This document shows, in pieces, positions 1 through 5,957 of a stretch of 23,869 nucleotides of DNA. Each line of letters begins with the position of its first letter. Position 1 is the first letter of the stretch. Origin of the DNA: CAZVCG01 sp964626265 (GTDB lineage Bacteria > Pseudomonadota > Alphaproteobacteria > UBA9219); the NCBI GenBank assembly GCA_964626265.1, contig CAZVCG010000029.1, forward strand, positions 1-23,869. The letters are read 5' to 3'. A program made the position numbers and the translations under genes. Below the pieces are notes generated by a model. It ran no database searches, had not been told where the DNA came from, and saw nothing but the letters and a program-made list of their open reading frames with translations.

Positions 1-54
1 TCCAACTATCTGGCAAACTCAGGATACGGCCATCCTACTCGGGAAATGCTCTAG
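1..54 (+). CDS. possible 3' end of an upstream gene
   Basis: Frame 1 is open from the window edge to a TAG at 52-54 and would encode the last 17 residues of a protein. It is followed at once by non-coding hairpin repeats, as expected after a gene end. The stretch is too short for homology judgement and another frame is also open here, so this is only a possibility. Confidence 0.2.
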   Translation, partial: SNYLANSGYGHPTREML

Positions 55-80
55 TAAACCCTTAGTTTTTGCAGAGCCTG

Positions 81-171
81 CCCCGGACTTGATCCGGGGT
101 GAGGGGTCGCTTTGTTGTAACCCCTCCCCGAAATCGCTTTAGCGATTTCGACCCTCCAGCAAAGGGAGGGT
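81..171. repeat. cluster of REP-like hairpins
   Basis: Four inverted repeats lie almost end to end. CCCCGGA (81-87) pairs with TCCGGGG (93-99). GAGGGGT (101-107) pairs with ACCCCTC (120-126). CGAAATCGC (129-137) pairs with GCGATTTCG (142-150) around a TTTA loop. ACCCTCC (151-157) pairs with GGAGGGT (165-171). GC-rich intergenic hairpins of this sort are common dispersed repeats in alphaproteobacterial genomes. They may also act as a bidirectional transcription stop for whatever lies to the left. Confidence 0.6.
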
Positions 172-216
172 GGTATTTCCATTGCGTTTGACAAGCCCTC
201 TAAAGTTATTTACCAC

Positions 217-352
217 TTTCCTCACCGGGGTGCCTGTCACTCACTCGAGGAACCGATTGTTCCAATAGTTCCACAACAGTTATTCGAGTGAGTGACAGGC
301 TGAGATTATACCCGTTGAACCTGACCTGGGTCATGCCAGCGTAGGGAGGGAA
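217..352 (+). promoter_or_regulatory. TPP (THI-element) riboswitch
   Basis: The conserved thiamine pyrophosphate aptamer blocks are all present in order: GGGGTGC (227-233), CTGAGA (300-305), ACCCGTTGAACCTGA (310-324), the CTGG...CCAG arm (326-339) and GCGTAGGGA (339-347). The optional P3 arm is unusually regular: 233-248 and 284-299 form a perfect 16-bp stem with a 35-nt loop. A P1 helix can form between TTTCCTC (217-223) and GAGGGAA (346-352), with one G-U pair. That helix buries the GGGAGGG ribosome-binding sequence (344-350) of the gene starting at 355. This points to ligand-dependent blocking of translation, the usual mode in proteobacteria. Ligand binding itself is inferred from conservation. 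Confidence 0.93.
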
Positions 353-354
353 TC

Positions 355-1416
355 TTGTCCGTACTGTTTTCAGCGGCGTCGTCTGCCGTATCAAAAACAA
401 AGCCCGTTCCCATCTTCGCGTCGCCAGAGGCAGCGGGCCGTCGTATCGTGTGCGGCTTTTCCTATATCCAGCGCATCGGCAAAGGGGCGGCGACGGAAGT
501 CTGGTTCCCGTCCTCGCTTAAGGAAAAAGTCGCTGCCCGCGTTTTGGCGGGCGACGCGTCGGTGCTCGACGAATTCCACGTCGAATGGGCCGCCGTGCGC
601 CAGTTCGAATTGCTGCAGGAATCCGACAACTATTACATCTATGATCTCAAGGTCGAGCATTTCACGCGCGCGTATGACGACATCATGAAAATGCGCGCGC
701 GTGGCTACCGCATCACCGTCATCACGATGGGCAACTACGCTTCCCCCGCGCATTACGACGAACTGCGCATTCTCGATGTCAAGTTGCAGGATGAAATCAC
801 GCAACTCATCCACATGCTTTATCTCGAGGAGCAAAGCCTCGCGGAAACGTACGAGCGTAAGCAAGAGCTTTGGGCGGGCGCATGGGATTATGCGCAGGCC
901 TTGCCGCATGTAGCGATGACGCTCGGCGCGGGCAATCTTTTCACGCGCGACTTCATTTCAAAGCTCAAACAAGACGAAGAGGAGGAGGGCGGCAAAAGTG
1001 AAGGCAAAAAAGGCGGAAGCGGCGACTCGCGCGGCGCAAAGATGGCGCGCAAAGCGCGGCAACAAAAGCTGTCGCAGAGCTTTTTCCGCATTCTTGAAAA
1101 GCTGCCCCAGCGGCATATTGCGCACGACGTGGCGGTTGGACTGACGTTGCCTGAATCCATCAACCGCAAGAACTGGGTTTATTGCGCGCCCGGCGAGTTT
1201 CAATACAACGCGTTTCAAACGGCGCTCGCCACCGTCTTCCGCGCGGCGGATCACATATCCTTGGGCGCGTTGCATGAGCGGGCCGAGGCTTCCAGTGAGG
1301 TCATGCCCATCATGCATCATATGCGCAGCTATGGTGACCGCAATCCGGTCCACGAGGACCAAAACCGCGCCGCTGCGGCCTTTCTGCGCGAGGCTGGGGC
1401 GTTGGTGTTGAATTAG
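355..1416 (+). CDS. uncharacterised 353-aa protein under a TPP riboswitch
   Basis: I do not recognise this protein. The TTG start at 355 is chosen because a strong Shine-Dalgarno (GGGAGGG, 344-350) lies four bases upstream inside the riboswitch and the frame opens there. The product looks soluble: no signal peptide or membrane segment is evident. Residues about 25-200 look like a compact mixed alpha/beta domain, for example a hydrophobic strand near 119-126 and long helices around 140-175. A charged low-complexity linker follows at about 206-237, acidic then Lys/Gly-rich. A C-terminal domain occupies 238-353. The riboswitch implies that expression falls when thiamine pyrophosphate is plentiful, so a role in thiamine uptake, salvage or TPP-related metabolism is inferred from regulation alone. 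No known thiamine enzyme motif was seen. Confidence 0.8.
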   Translation: MSVLFSAASSAVSKTKPVPIFASPEAAGRRIVCGFSYIQRIGKGAATEVWFPSSLKEKVAARVLAGDASVLDEFHVEWAAVRQFELLQESDNYYIYDLKVEHFTRAYDDIMKMRARGYRITVITMGNYASPAHYDELRILDVKLQDEITQLIHMLYLEEQSLAETYERKQELWAGAWDYAQALPHVAMTLGAGNLFTRDFISKLKQDEEEEGGKSEGKKGGSGDSRGAKMARKARQQKLSQSFFRILEKLPQRHIAHDVAVGLTLPESINRKNWVYCAPGEFQYNAFQTALATVFRAADHISLGALHERAEASSEVMPIMHHMRSYGDRNPVHEDQNRAAAAFLREAGALVLN

Positions 1417-1443
1417 CCACTAACGTTAATAGGAAAATATTCC

Positions 1444-1472
1444 TTGACAGATTTTCGCCATTGGATTACTAT
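1444..1472 (+). promoter_or_regulatory. strong sigma-70-type promoter without an obvious gene
   Basis: A consensus -35 box TTGACA (1444-1449) is separated by exactly 17 bases from TACTAT (1467-1472). Transcription would begin near 1479 and run into the tandem-repeat tract at 1571-1660, then antisense into the deaminase gene, which lies on the minus strand. No open frame with a ribosome-binding site follows. It could drive a small RNA or an antisense transcript. Confidence 0.5.
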
Positions 1473-1570
1473 GTGCGTTGGTTTGGCGCCTACTAAAAGA
1501 TCGGGGGCTGCTGGCGCGTTGTTTGTGCGCATTAATTAAGAGGGGAAGAGCGGAAAAAAGGAAAAATTTC

Positions 1571-1656
1571 AAATAACAGGCAATAACAGGCGGAAATCAG
1601 GGAATAACAGGTGAATAACAGGCGGGGATCAGGGGAATAACTGGCAGACATCAGGC
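1571..1656. repeat. short degenerate tandem repeats
   Basis: The tract is built from AATAACAGG-type units alternating with GGAAATCAGG-type units. At least three copies of a roughly 21-bp compound unit (AATAACAGGCGGAAATCAGG and variants) are visible, with extra single AATAACAGG units between them. It lies between convergent genes and encodes nothing recognisable on either strand. Confidence 0.7.
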
Positions 1657-1691
1657 GCAAACGCCAAGCCGACCAAAACATGAAGTCAGGT

Positions 1692-2255
1692 TTATTTCGC
1701 GTCCATATCCACGGTCGTAAACCGCACGCCTGCTTCGGCCATTTTGACCATCCCGGCCTCGATGCTGGGCTTCCATTTGGATTTAAGTTTGGCATAGTTT
1801 CGGTGCGCATCGAGCGGGACGAGCACCTCGCGGATGCCGGATTCGACGATCAATCCCGCGCAAATCGTGCAAGGCTCAAGCGTCAGGTAAAGCCGCGCGC
1901 CTTTCAAGGCGTGGCCGTTGCGCGCCGCTTCCAGCATCGCCAATTGCTCGGCGCAGTTCATCCACAAAGAACGGTTGTTGTCCTGATAACGTTCGGGCCT
2001 GCGGCGGTCGACGCCGTGAGCAAAGCGGTTCGACGATTCCGCGATCTTGCGTCCCTTGGCGTCGATGATGACGGCTCCGACCTTTACGGTGGGGTGCGGG
2101 CTGCCGCCCTTGCTCACGGGCCGCTTGGCAATCGCCATCGCCATCGCCAGCCATTTGCGATGCTCCGCCAGATGATTGCTAATGCGCTGCTTTTTTGGGG
2201 GGGTCGCGGCGCGGGGGTTGGTATTTACGTGTGTTTTGCGCATGGTCAATATCAT
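1692..2255 (-). CDS. zinc-dependent CMP/dCMP-type deaminase
   Basis: This 187-aa protein belongs to the cytidine/deoxycytidylate deaminase superfamily, which hydrolytically deaminates cytosine-containing nucleotides or nucleosides at a zinc centre. The zinc site is clear: Cys101-Ala-Glu103 (catalytic Glu) and Pro128-Cys129-x-x-Cys132, preceded by the typical substrate-side strand HPTVKVGAVI (about 54-63). The first zinc ligand is Cys (CAE), as in cytidine deaminases, whereas dCMP deaminases, TadA and RibD usually have His (HAE); the overall layout nevertheless resembles the dCMP-deaminase group. The substrate is therefore uncertain. The N-terminal 25 residues are basic and probably disordered. 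ATG codons at 2255 and 2243 are both possible starts and neither has a good ribosome-binding site. The gene is monocistronic and convergent with the riboswitch gene. Confidence 0.85.
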   Translation of the reverse strand: MILTMRKTHVNTNPRAATPPKKQRISNHLAEHRKWLAMAMAIAKRPVSKGGSPHPTVKVGAVIIDAKGRKIAESSNRFAHGVDRRRPERYQDNNRSLWMNCAEQLAMLEAARNGHALKGARLYLTLEPCTICAGLIVESGIREVLVPLDAHRNYAKLKSKWKPSIEAGMVKMAEAGVRFTTVDMDAK

Positions 2256-2278
2256 GGGATCAAATAAGGTAAAGCATT

Positions 2279-2395
2279 ATGTCCGAACAATCTTTCGTTC
2301 TGGTTAAACCGCGCCTGTCCGGTTTTTCGGCCATGCCTTTTGCTGGACACCGGCGGCAGGAGGTTGTAACAGGTTCTCCGGCACTTTGTAATTAA
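2279..2395 (+). CDS. possible 38-aa leader peptide upstream of secF
   Basis: An ATG at 2279 opens a 38-codon frame ending with TAA at 2393-2395, nineteen bases before the secF start codon. AAGG (2266-2269) is a plausible Shine-Dalgarno nine bases upstream. The peptide starts MSEQSFVLVKPRLSG and ends SPALCN. It has no hydrophobic segment and no RAPP or RAPG arrest motif. Upstream peptides that control Sec genes are known (SecM before secA, VemP before secDF, RAPP-type peptides in alphaproteobacteria), so the position is suggestive. It could equally be a chance frame. Confidence 0.35.
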   Translation: MSEQSFVLVKPRLSGFSAMPFAGHRRQEVVTGSPALCN

Positions 2396-2414
2396 GATTT
2401 CGTTGAGGTTTCTT

Positions 2415-3368
2415 ATGTTTCTGCGTCCCCATCATCTCATTCCGCACGACACGAAGGTCGATTTCGTCGCCAAGCGTTGGTGGGCGTTCGGCGTGACCAT
2501 TGTCTTAATGGTTGTGACCGTCGTTTCCTTGTTCGCTCAGGGTTTGAATCTCGGCATCGATTTCAAGGGCGGCATTTTGATCGAAGCCAAGGCGCAACAA
2601 GCCATCGACATCGGAGCGCTGCGCGGGGAATTGGGGGCGCTCAATCTCGGCCAAATCGAGTTGCAGGAGTTCGGCAGTCCGAACGATATTTTAATCCGTA
2701 TCCAGCGTCAGGAGGGCGGCGAAGAAGCCCAGCAAAAAGCCATTCAGTCCGTGCGAGGAAAACTGGGACAAGGATATGAATACCGCCGCGTCGAGGTGGT
2801 TGGCCCCACGGTTGGTTCGGAATTGCTGCGCGCCGGCTTGTTGGCGACTGGGCTTGCCGTGCTTGCTATCGCGGCTTATGTGGCGATGCGTTTCGAATGG
2901 CAATTCGGCGTAGCGGCGTTTTTGGCCACGTTGCATGACGTGTTCGTGACGGTCGGCTTGTATTCTGTTCTTCAGCTCGATTTCAATCTTACGTCGATCG
3001 CGGCGTTGTTGACCCTGGCGGGCTATTCGATCAACGACACGGTGGTGGTATTCGACCGTATCCGCGAAACGTTGCGTCGCCAAAAAGCTTACGATTTACG
3101 GGTTATTATTAACGATGCGGTCAATCAAACGCTGTCGCGCACGTTGATGACCGCGGGCACGACGCTCGTCGCGATCCTGCCGTTGCTGTTCATGGGCGGG
3201 CCGACTCTGATCAATTTTTCGGCGGCGCTTACGTGGGGCATTTTAGTGGGCACATATTCGTCAATCTATGTCGCCGCGTCCATGCTGTTATACATGCCGC
3301 CGCTGCGTCGCATGGATACGCCCAAAGCTTCATCGAAAGAAGCGTTTTTGGGGAAAAAAGCGCATTAA
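2415..3368 (+). CDS. secF: protein translocase subunit SecF
   Basis: SecF, with SecD, uses the proton-motive force to complete protein export through SecYEG at the inner membrane. The 317-aa product has the family layout: a first membrane segment (about residues 22-40), the GIDFKGG motif at the start of the periplasmic P4-type domain, and five further membrane segments in the C-terminal half, including the conserved GYSINDTVVVFDRIRE stretch of the fourth segment. The ATG at 2415 is preferred over the in-frame TTG at 2403 because GAGG (2405-2408) lies six bases upstream of it. No secD or yajC is adjacent, which is unusual because secD normally directly precedes secF. Its stop overlaps the stop of the convergent peptidase gene by four bases. 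Confidence 0.95.
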   Translation: MFLRPHHLIPHDTKVDFVAKRWWAFGVTIVLMVVTVVSLFAQGLNLGIDFKGGILIEAKAQQAIDIGALRGELGALNLGQIELQEFGSPNDILIRIQRQEGGEEAQQKAIQSVRGKLGQGYEYRRVEVVGPTVGSELLRAGLLATGLAVLAIAAYVAMRFEWQFGVAAFLATLHDVFVTVGLYSVLQLDFNLTSIAALLTLAGYSINDTVVVFDRIRETLRRQKAYDLRVIINDAVNQTLSRTLMTAGTTLVAILPLLFMGGPTLINFSAALTWGILVGTYSSIYVAASMLLYMPPLRRMDTPKASSKEAFLGKKAH

Positions 3369-3964
3369 CGCAGATATTCCCAGTAAAGGCCTGCGAGCAA
3401 GCCTATAAACAAAAACGGCGCAAAGTGAACGCGAAAAGGCTCTTCCCGTTTTGCGGCCCGCGAAAAAAGGCCGTGAATGAAATTGAATGTTGACCGCACA
3501 ACCAGCCAGACTAAGCCAAGCCACGCGCCAATCACCCATGCGTAGAGCGCTGGCTTCAACGTAAAGCCCGTGATGGCGAGCGCCGTCCACTTTGCGTCAC
3601 CCATGCCGATGGCGTCGTTTTTTTGCCAGTTGTAATATAGCTGGTTGATAAGCCATAAAACGATGGCCGCGCCGAAGCCATAAGCAAGGCGCATTCCCGC
3701 AGTTGGCCAATCTTGAAAAAAGCCAAGCGTTGCGACTGCCGCCAGCAAGCCAAAAAATATGGGAAGATCGGGAACACGTCCTTTTTTAGCGTCATAGATC
3801 GCCGTTCCGCCAAGGGCTCCCAGAACGATAATCGGCATCCACCACGCATCCGGCGGCAGGTCGATAGCGAGGCGGGCGAAAAATTCGGCGATGTCGCGGC
3901 TGTAGGCGCCGAAGAAAGATTCGACCGGATCGAAAAGATTGTCAGGCAAGATTCCGCCCAGCAA
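3365..3964 (-). CDS. A24-family prepilin peptidase (second copy)
   Basis: This is an inner-membrane aspartyl peptidase of the type IV prepilin peptidase family, 199 aa with about five membrane segments. Both catalytic aspartates are present: Asp58 in AIYDAKKGRVPD and Asp123 in the GxGD motif GMGDAK (120-124). It is a bacterial short form without the N-methylation domain, comparable in size to TadV/CpaA. It is distinct from the cpaA at 5958, so the locus has two such enzymes. It starts three bases after the stop of the upstream coiled-coil gene, so the two are probably co-transcribed. Its likely role is cleavage of pilin or pseudopilin leader peptides, but the substrate is not shown by the sequence. 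Confidence 0.85.
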   Translation of the reverse strand: MLGGILPDNLFDPVESFFGAYSRDIAEFFARLAIDLPPDAWWMPIIVLGALGGTAIYDAKKGRVPDLPIFFGLLAAVATLGFFQDWPTAGMRLAYGFGAAIVLWLINQLYYNWQKNDAIGMGDAKWTALAITGFTLKPALYAWVIGAWLGLVWLVVRSTFNFIHGLFSRAAKREEPFRVHFAPFLFIGLLAGLYWEYLR

Positions 3965-3967
3965 GCC

Positions 3968-4477
3968 CTACCTCGCTTTAACCGCTTCTGGCGGCTCGGT
4001 ATTGGTTGAGGATTCGGAAGCTTTCGCATCGCCGCTTTCCGTGGTTGGTATGGCGGCGTGCGCGAGCTGGCTGATGTCCCAAAGTTTTTCTGCCGTTTCG
4101 CGAGCCAGTTGTTTCCAGCGTTGCGCGTCGGACTGGGTGATGTTCAGCTGCTGCTCCATTTCAAAAGCGCGTCTGCGCCAGAAATCGACTTGCGTGGCAT
4201 GGTTCTGGTTGTCGGTCTTCAGATCGTTCACAAGTTGTTGCAACTGGGCGATTTGGGCTTCAAGATGCACGACTTGACCCGAGAAAAGGGCGCGGGAGAA
4301 AGGAAAGCGCGACCGTTCATGCGAAGCCGCCTTGGCCAGATCGCCGAAGCTCAGCCCGTCGCGCTCCAGCAACTGCCGGGCCATGCGGATAGCTCCTATG
4401 GCCTCCCCCTCGTGGCTGGAATCCGCCAGAGCCAGCACCTTGTCCAATTGTTCGACTTTCCGCTGATTCATGAACAA
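3968..4477 (-). CDS. coiled-coil protein with DUF2786-like N-terminus
   Basis: This 169-aa soluble protein starts with a helical hairpin (about residues 8-48: KVLALADSSHEGEAIGAIRM followed by ARQLLERDGLSFGDLA) that resembles the DUF2786 repeat. It continues into a predicted coiled coil at about 70-130, with heptad-like Leu/Gln spacing, and a disordered acidic tail. No enzymatic motif is visible. It directly precedes the A24 peptidase on the same strand with a 3-base gap, so the two probably form an operon and may act together. The function is unknown. Confidence 0.7.
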   Translation of the reverse strand: MFMNQRKVEQLDKVLALADSSHEGEAIGAIRMARQLLERDGLSFGDLAKAASHERSRFPFSRALFSGQVVHLEAQIAQLQQLVNDLKTDNQNHATQVDFWRRRAFEMEQQLNITQSDAQRWKQLARETAEKLWDISQLAHAAIPTTESGDAKASESSTNTEPPEAVKAR

Positions 4478-4638
4478 ATTCTTAACACGAAACGCGCCTC
4501 TTCCCTAGGGTTTTGTAGGCAGAGCCAAAGATAACTTGTTGATAAAAAAGCCACTAACTTTATGAAATTAATAATGTTTGAAAGTATTTCCGAGGTGTAA
4601 AATGGCCGGGAATCATTATTAGAAATGGGGTATTGGGG

Positions 4639-5187
4639 ATGAAGAGATCAGCAAAATTGTTTTTTTATACAGCCTTGGCGGGAACCTTGGGCCTGACGGC
4701 GTGCCAACAAAATCCTCAAGCCCGTTTTCATGACTTTTCTAAGTCTTCCAAAAAGCCCCTAATCACAGGGGAAGTGAAAAACGGCATTTATACTGTGAGC
4801 TATAAAATTCTGAATATTCCGGATGAAAGTTGTTCCGAAGAGGTCGCCGTTTTGAATAGTGCTGGACAACTTGCTGTGAGGTTTCAGCGAAAAACAGATG
4901 GCAAGTCGTTTCTACAAGCCAAAACCTACGGGCCTCCCGGTAATGGTCCTGGCGAATATCGCTCGACTATAACCACTTACGACTATGATCAACCGGAAAA
5001 CGTTAAGCATCAAATGGTTGTGGACGGTAAGCGGATTGATTTATCGGCTGCGGTGCAGGAGACAATCCGGCGCTTTGGCGAACGTTGCGGGGATGCGGGT
5101 CTTGAAAATACGACCGAAGCCAAGAGAAGGCTGGATGTTCGTTATTCTGGTAATGGATCACCAGCGGAACAGTATGGTATGAAGTAG
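4639..5187 (+). CDS. hypothetical lipoprotein
   Basis: A signal peptide with a lipobox (LTAC, lipidated Cys22) marks this 182-aa protein as a periplasmic-facing lipoprotein. The mature part is a beta-rich domain without a recognised family, containing three further cysteines. The ATG at 4639 is taken as start; a TTG two codons earlier is less likely, and GGGG at 4627-4630 is the probable ribosome-binding site. It is a single gene, divergent from the coiled-coil/peptidase pair and upstream of the flp pilin. Association with the pilus is by position only. A weak hairpin (GCCTTTG 5188-5194 with CAAAGGC 5205-5211) sits directly after the stop. Confidence 0.7.
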   Translation: MKRSAKLFFYTALAGTLGLTACQQNPQARFHDFSKSSKKPLITGEVKNGIYTVSYKILNIPDESCSEEVAVLNSAGQLAVRFQRKTDGKSFLQAKTYGPPGNGPGEYRSTITTYDYDQPENVKHQMVVDGKRIDLSAAVQETIRRFGERCGDAGLENTTEAKRRLDVRYSGNGSPAEQYGMK

Positions 5188-5260
5188 GCCTTTGCTTTTT
5201 ATTCCAAAGGCTTATCGACGTATTTATGCTCAACAAACAGCTAGTATTTGATACCTCCTT

Positions 5261-5283
5261 GTTTTCTTTAATGAAAAGAAAAC
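5261..5283. terminator. A/T hairpin between the lipoprotein and flp
   Basis: GTTTTCTTT (5261-5269) pairs perfectly with AAAGAAAAC (5275-5283) around a 5-base loop, and a T-rich stretch follows near 5290-5301. It may help end transcription of the lipoprotein gene before the pilin gene. Confidence 0.35.
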
Positions 5284-5330
5284 GGACGTTTACTTTTTCT
5301 TAAAATCGCTCATTTAGCTTGGCGCCGCAT

Positions 5331-5344
5331 GAACCGTTCGGTTC
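5331..5344. promoter_or_regulatory. GAACCG-TT-CGGTTC palindrome before flp
   Basis: A perfect 6-2-6 palindrome lies ten bases upstream of the flp Shine-Dalgarno. It is placed to act either as an operator or as an RNA hairpin near the ribosome-binding site. No binding protein can be assigned. Confidence 0.4.
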
Positions 5345-5366
5345 TATTCAGCTAAGGAGAACACAA

Positions 5367-5534
5367 ATGAAAACCCTGATTTCCTTTTTGAAGGAAGAAG
5401 AAGGCGCGACCGCCATCGAATACGGCCTGATCGCTTCGCTGATCGCCGTCGCGATTGTCGCCGTTCTGCTGACTTTAGGGCCACAGCTACGCGCTGTGTT
5501 TCAAACCGTTCACGACAGCTTGCGCACGTCGTAA
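5367..5534 (+). CDS. flp: Flp/Fap-type type IVb pilin
   Basis: This is the major structural subunit of Tad (Flp) pili. The 55-aa prepilin has a short charged leader ending MKTLISFLKEEEG, then the hallmark segment ATAIEYGLIASLIAVAIVAV, in which processing occurs after the Gly and Glu5 of the mature pilin is retained. The ATG at 5367 has a good Shine-Dalgarno (AAGGAG, 5354-5359); upstream in-frame extension is non-coding. The mature pilin of about 41 residues is typical of the Flp family. It is separated from cpaA-tadC by a terminator and a long spacer, so it can be expressed at a higher level than the assembly machinery. Confidence 0.95.
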   Translation: MKTLISFLKEEEGATAIEYGLIASLIAVAIVAVLLTLGPQLRAVFQTVHDSLRTS

Positions 5535-5564
5535 AAATAAATACGGATTGTAGTAGGTTTATTG

Positions 5565-5631
5565 AACCCCGGCTGTCCGGCGACTGTCCCGATCCTGTTG
5601 GCCGGGATATCGCCGGATAGGCGGGGTTTTT
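5565..5631 (+). terminator. branched terminator after flp
   Basis: AACCCCG at 5565-5571 pairs with CGGGGTT ending near 5628, with inner stems CCGGCGA/TCGCCGG and TCCCG/CGGGA. The outer stem runs straight into a T run (5627-5631). This long hairpin fits an intrinsic terminator that separates the pilin transcript from cpaA. Confidence 0.75.
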
Positions 5632-5650
5632 CGTGTCCTTCGTATTAAAT

Positions 5651-5787
5651 CCAGAAGAACGGATAGAGCTTCTGGCCAGTAAGGCCTTTATCGCTTCAAC
5701 ATCTAGGGGTTTCTGCGCCGCCCTGTCACGACAGGTAGCTTTTTTGATATTTGGATCGGACCTGTCTTTTAGGGCCTTACGCAGAAA
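5651..5787 (+). ncRNA. structured flp-cpaA spacer with alternative stems
   Basis: This gene-free stretch is rich in perfect inverted repeats: CCAGAAG (5651-5657) with CTTCTGG (5669-5675), GTAAGGCC (5679-5686) with GGCCTTAC (5773-5780), TTTCTGCG (5710-5717) with CGCAGAAA (5780-5787), and CCTGTC (5722-5727) with GACAGG (5730-5735). A second CCTGTC at 5761-5766 competes for the same GACAGG. The long-range stems share C5780. This looks like a folding RNA, possibly a leader or cis-regulator of the cpa operon, but no known class is matched. The rest of the 5535-5957 spacer holds no convincing gene. Confidence 0.45.
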
Positions 5788-5903
5788 TTTTCGCGATGGT
5801 AAAGTTCCGGTCTCTTTCCGTCCGATTCATCACCTGTTAAGCATAATCAAGGCATAATCTCGCGGTTTTCAGGGCTATTAGGCCATGCTCGCGTGTGGTT
5901 GAA

Positions 5904-5917
5904 ACAGTCTCGACTGT
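5904..5917. promoter_or_regulatory. ACAGTC-TC-GACTGT palindrome before cpaA
   Basis: A perfect 6-2-6 inverted repeat lies about 40 bases upstream of the cpaA start. It has the size and place of an operator for a dimeric regulator of the assembly operon. The sequence differs from the palindrome before flp. Confidence 0.35.
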
Positions 5918-5957
5918 CTCTCGAATTTACCAAAAACGGCTAACCGGACAAGGCACA

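Noticed and set aside
1571..1656. CRISPR-like array
   Set aside because: Units are 9-12 bp, degenerate and lack unique spacers of constant length; this is a simple tandem repeat.
5226..5303. 25-codon frame between the lipoprotein and flp
   Set aside because: No ribosome-binding site, and it overlaps the A/T hairpin at 5261-5283.
5633..5857. 74-aa plus-strand frame after flp
   Set aside because: Starts with GTG inside the terminator tail with no ribosome-binding site, and its composition is not protein-like; the region is better explained by RNA structure.
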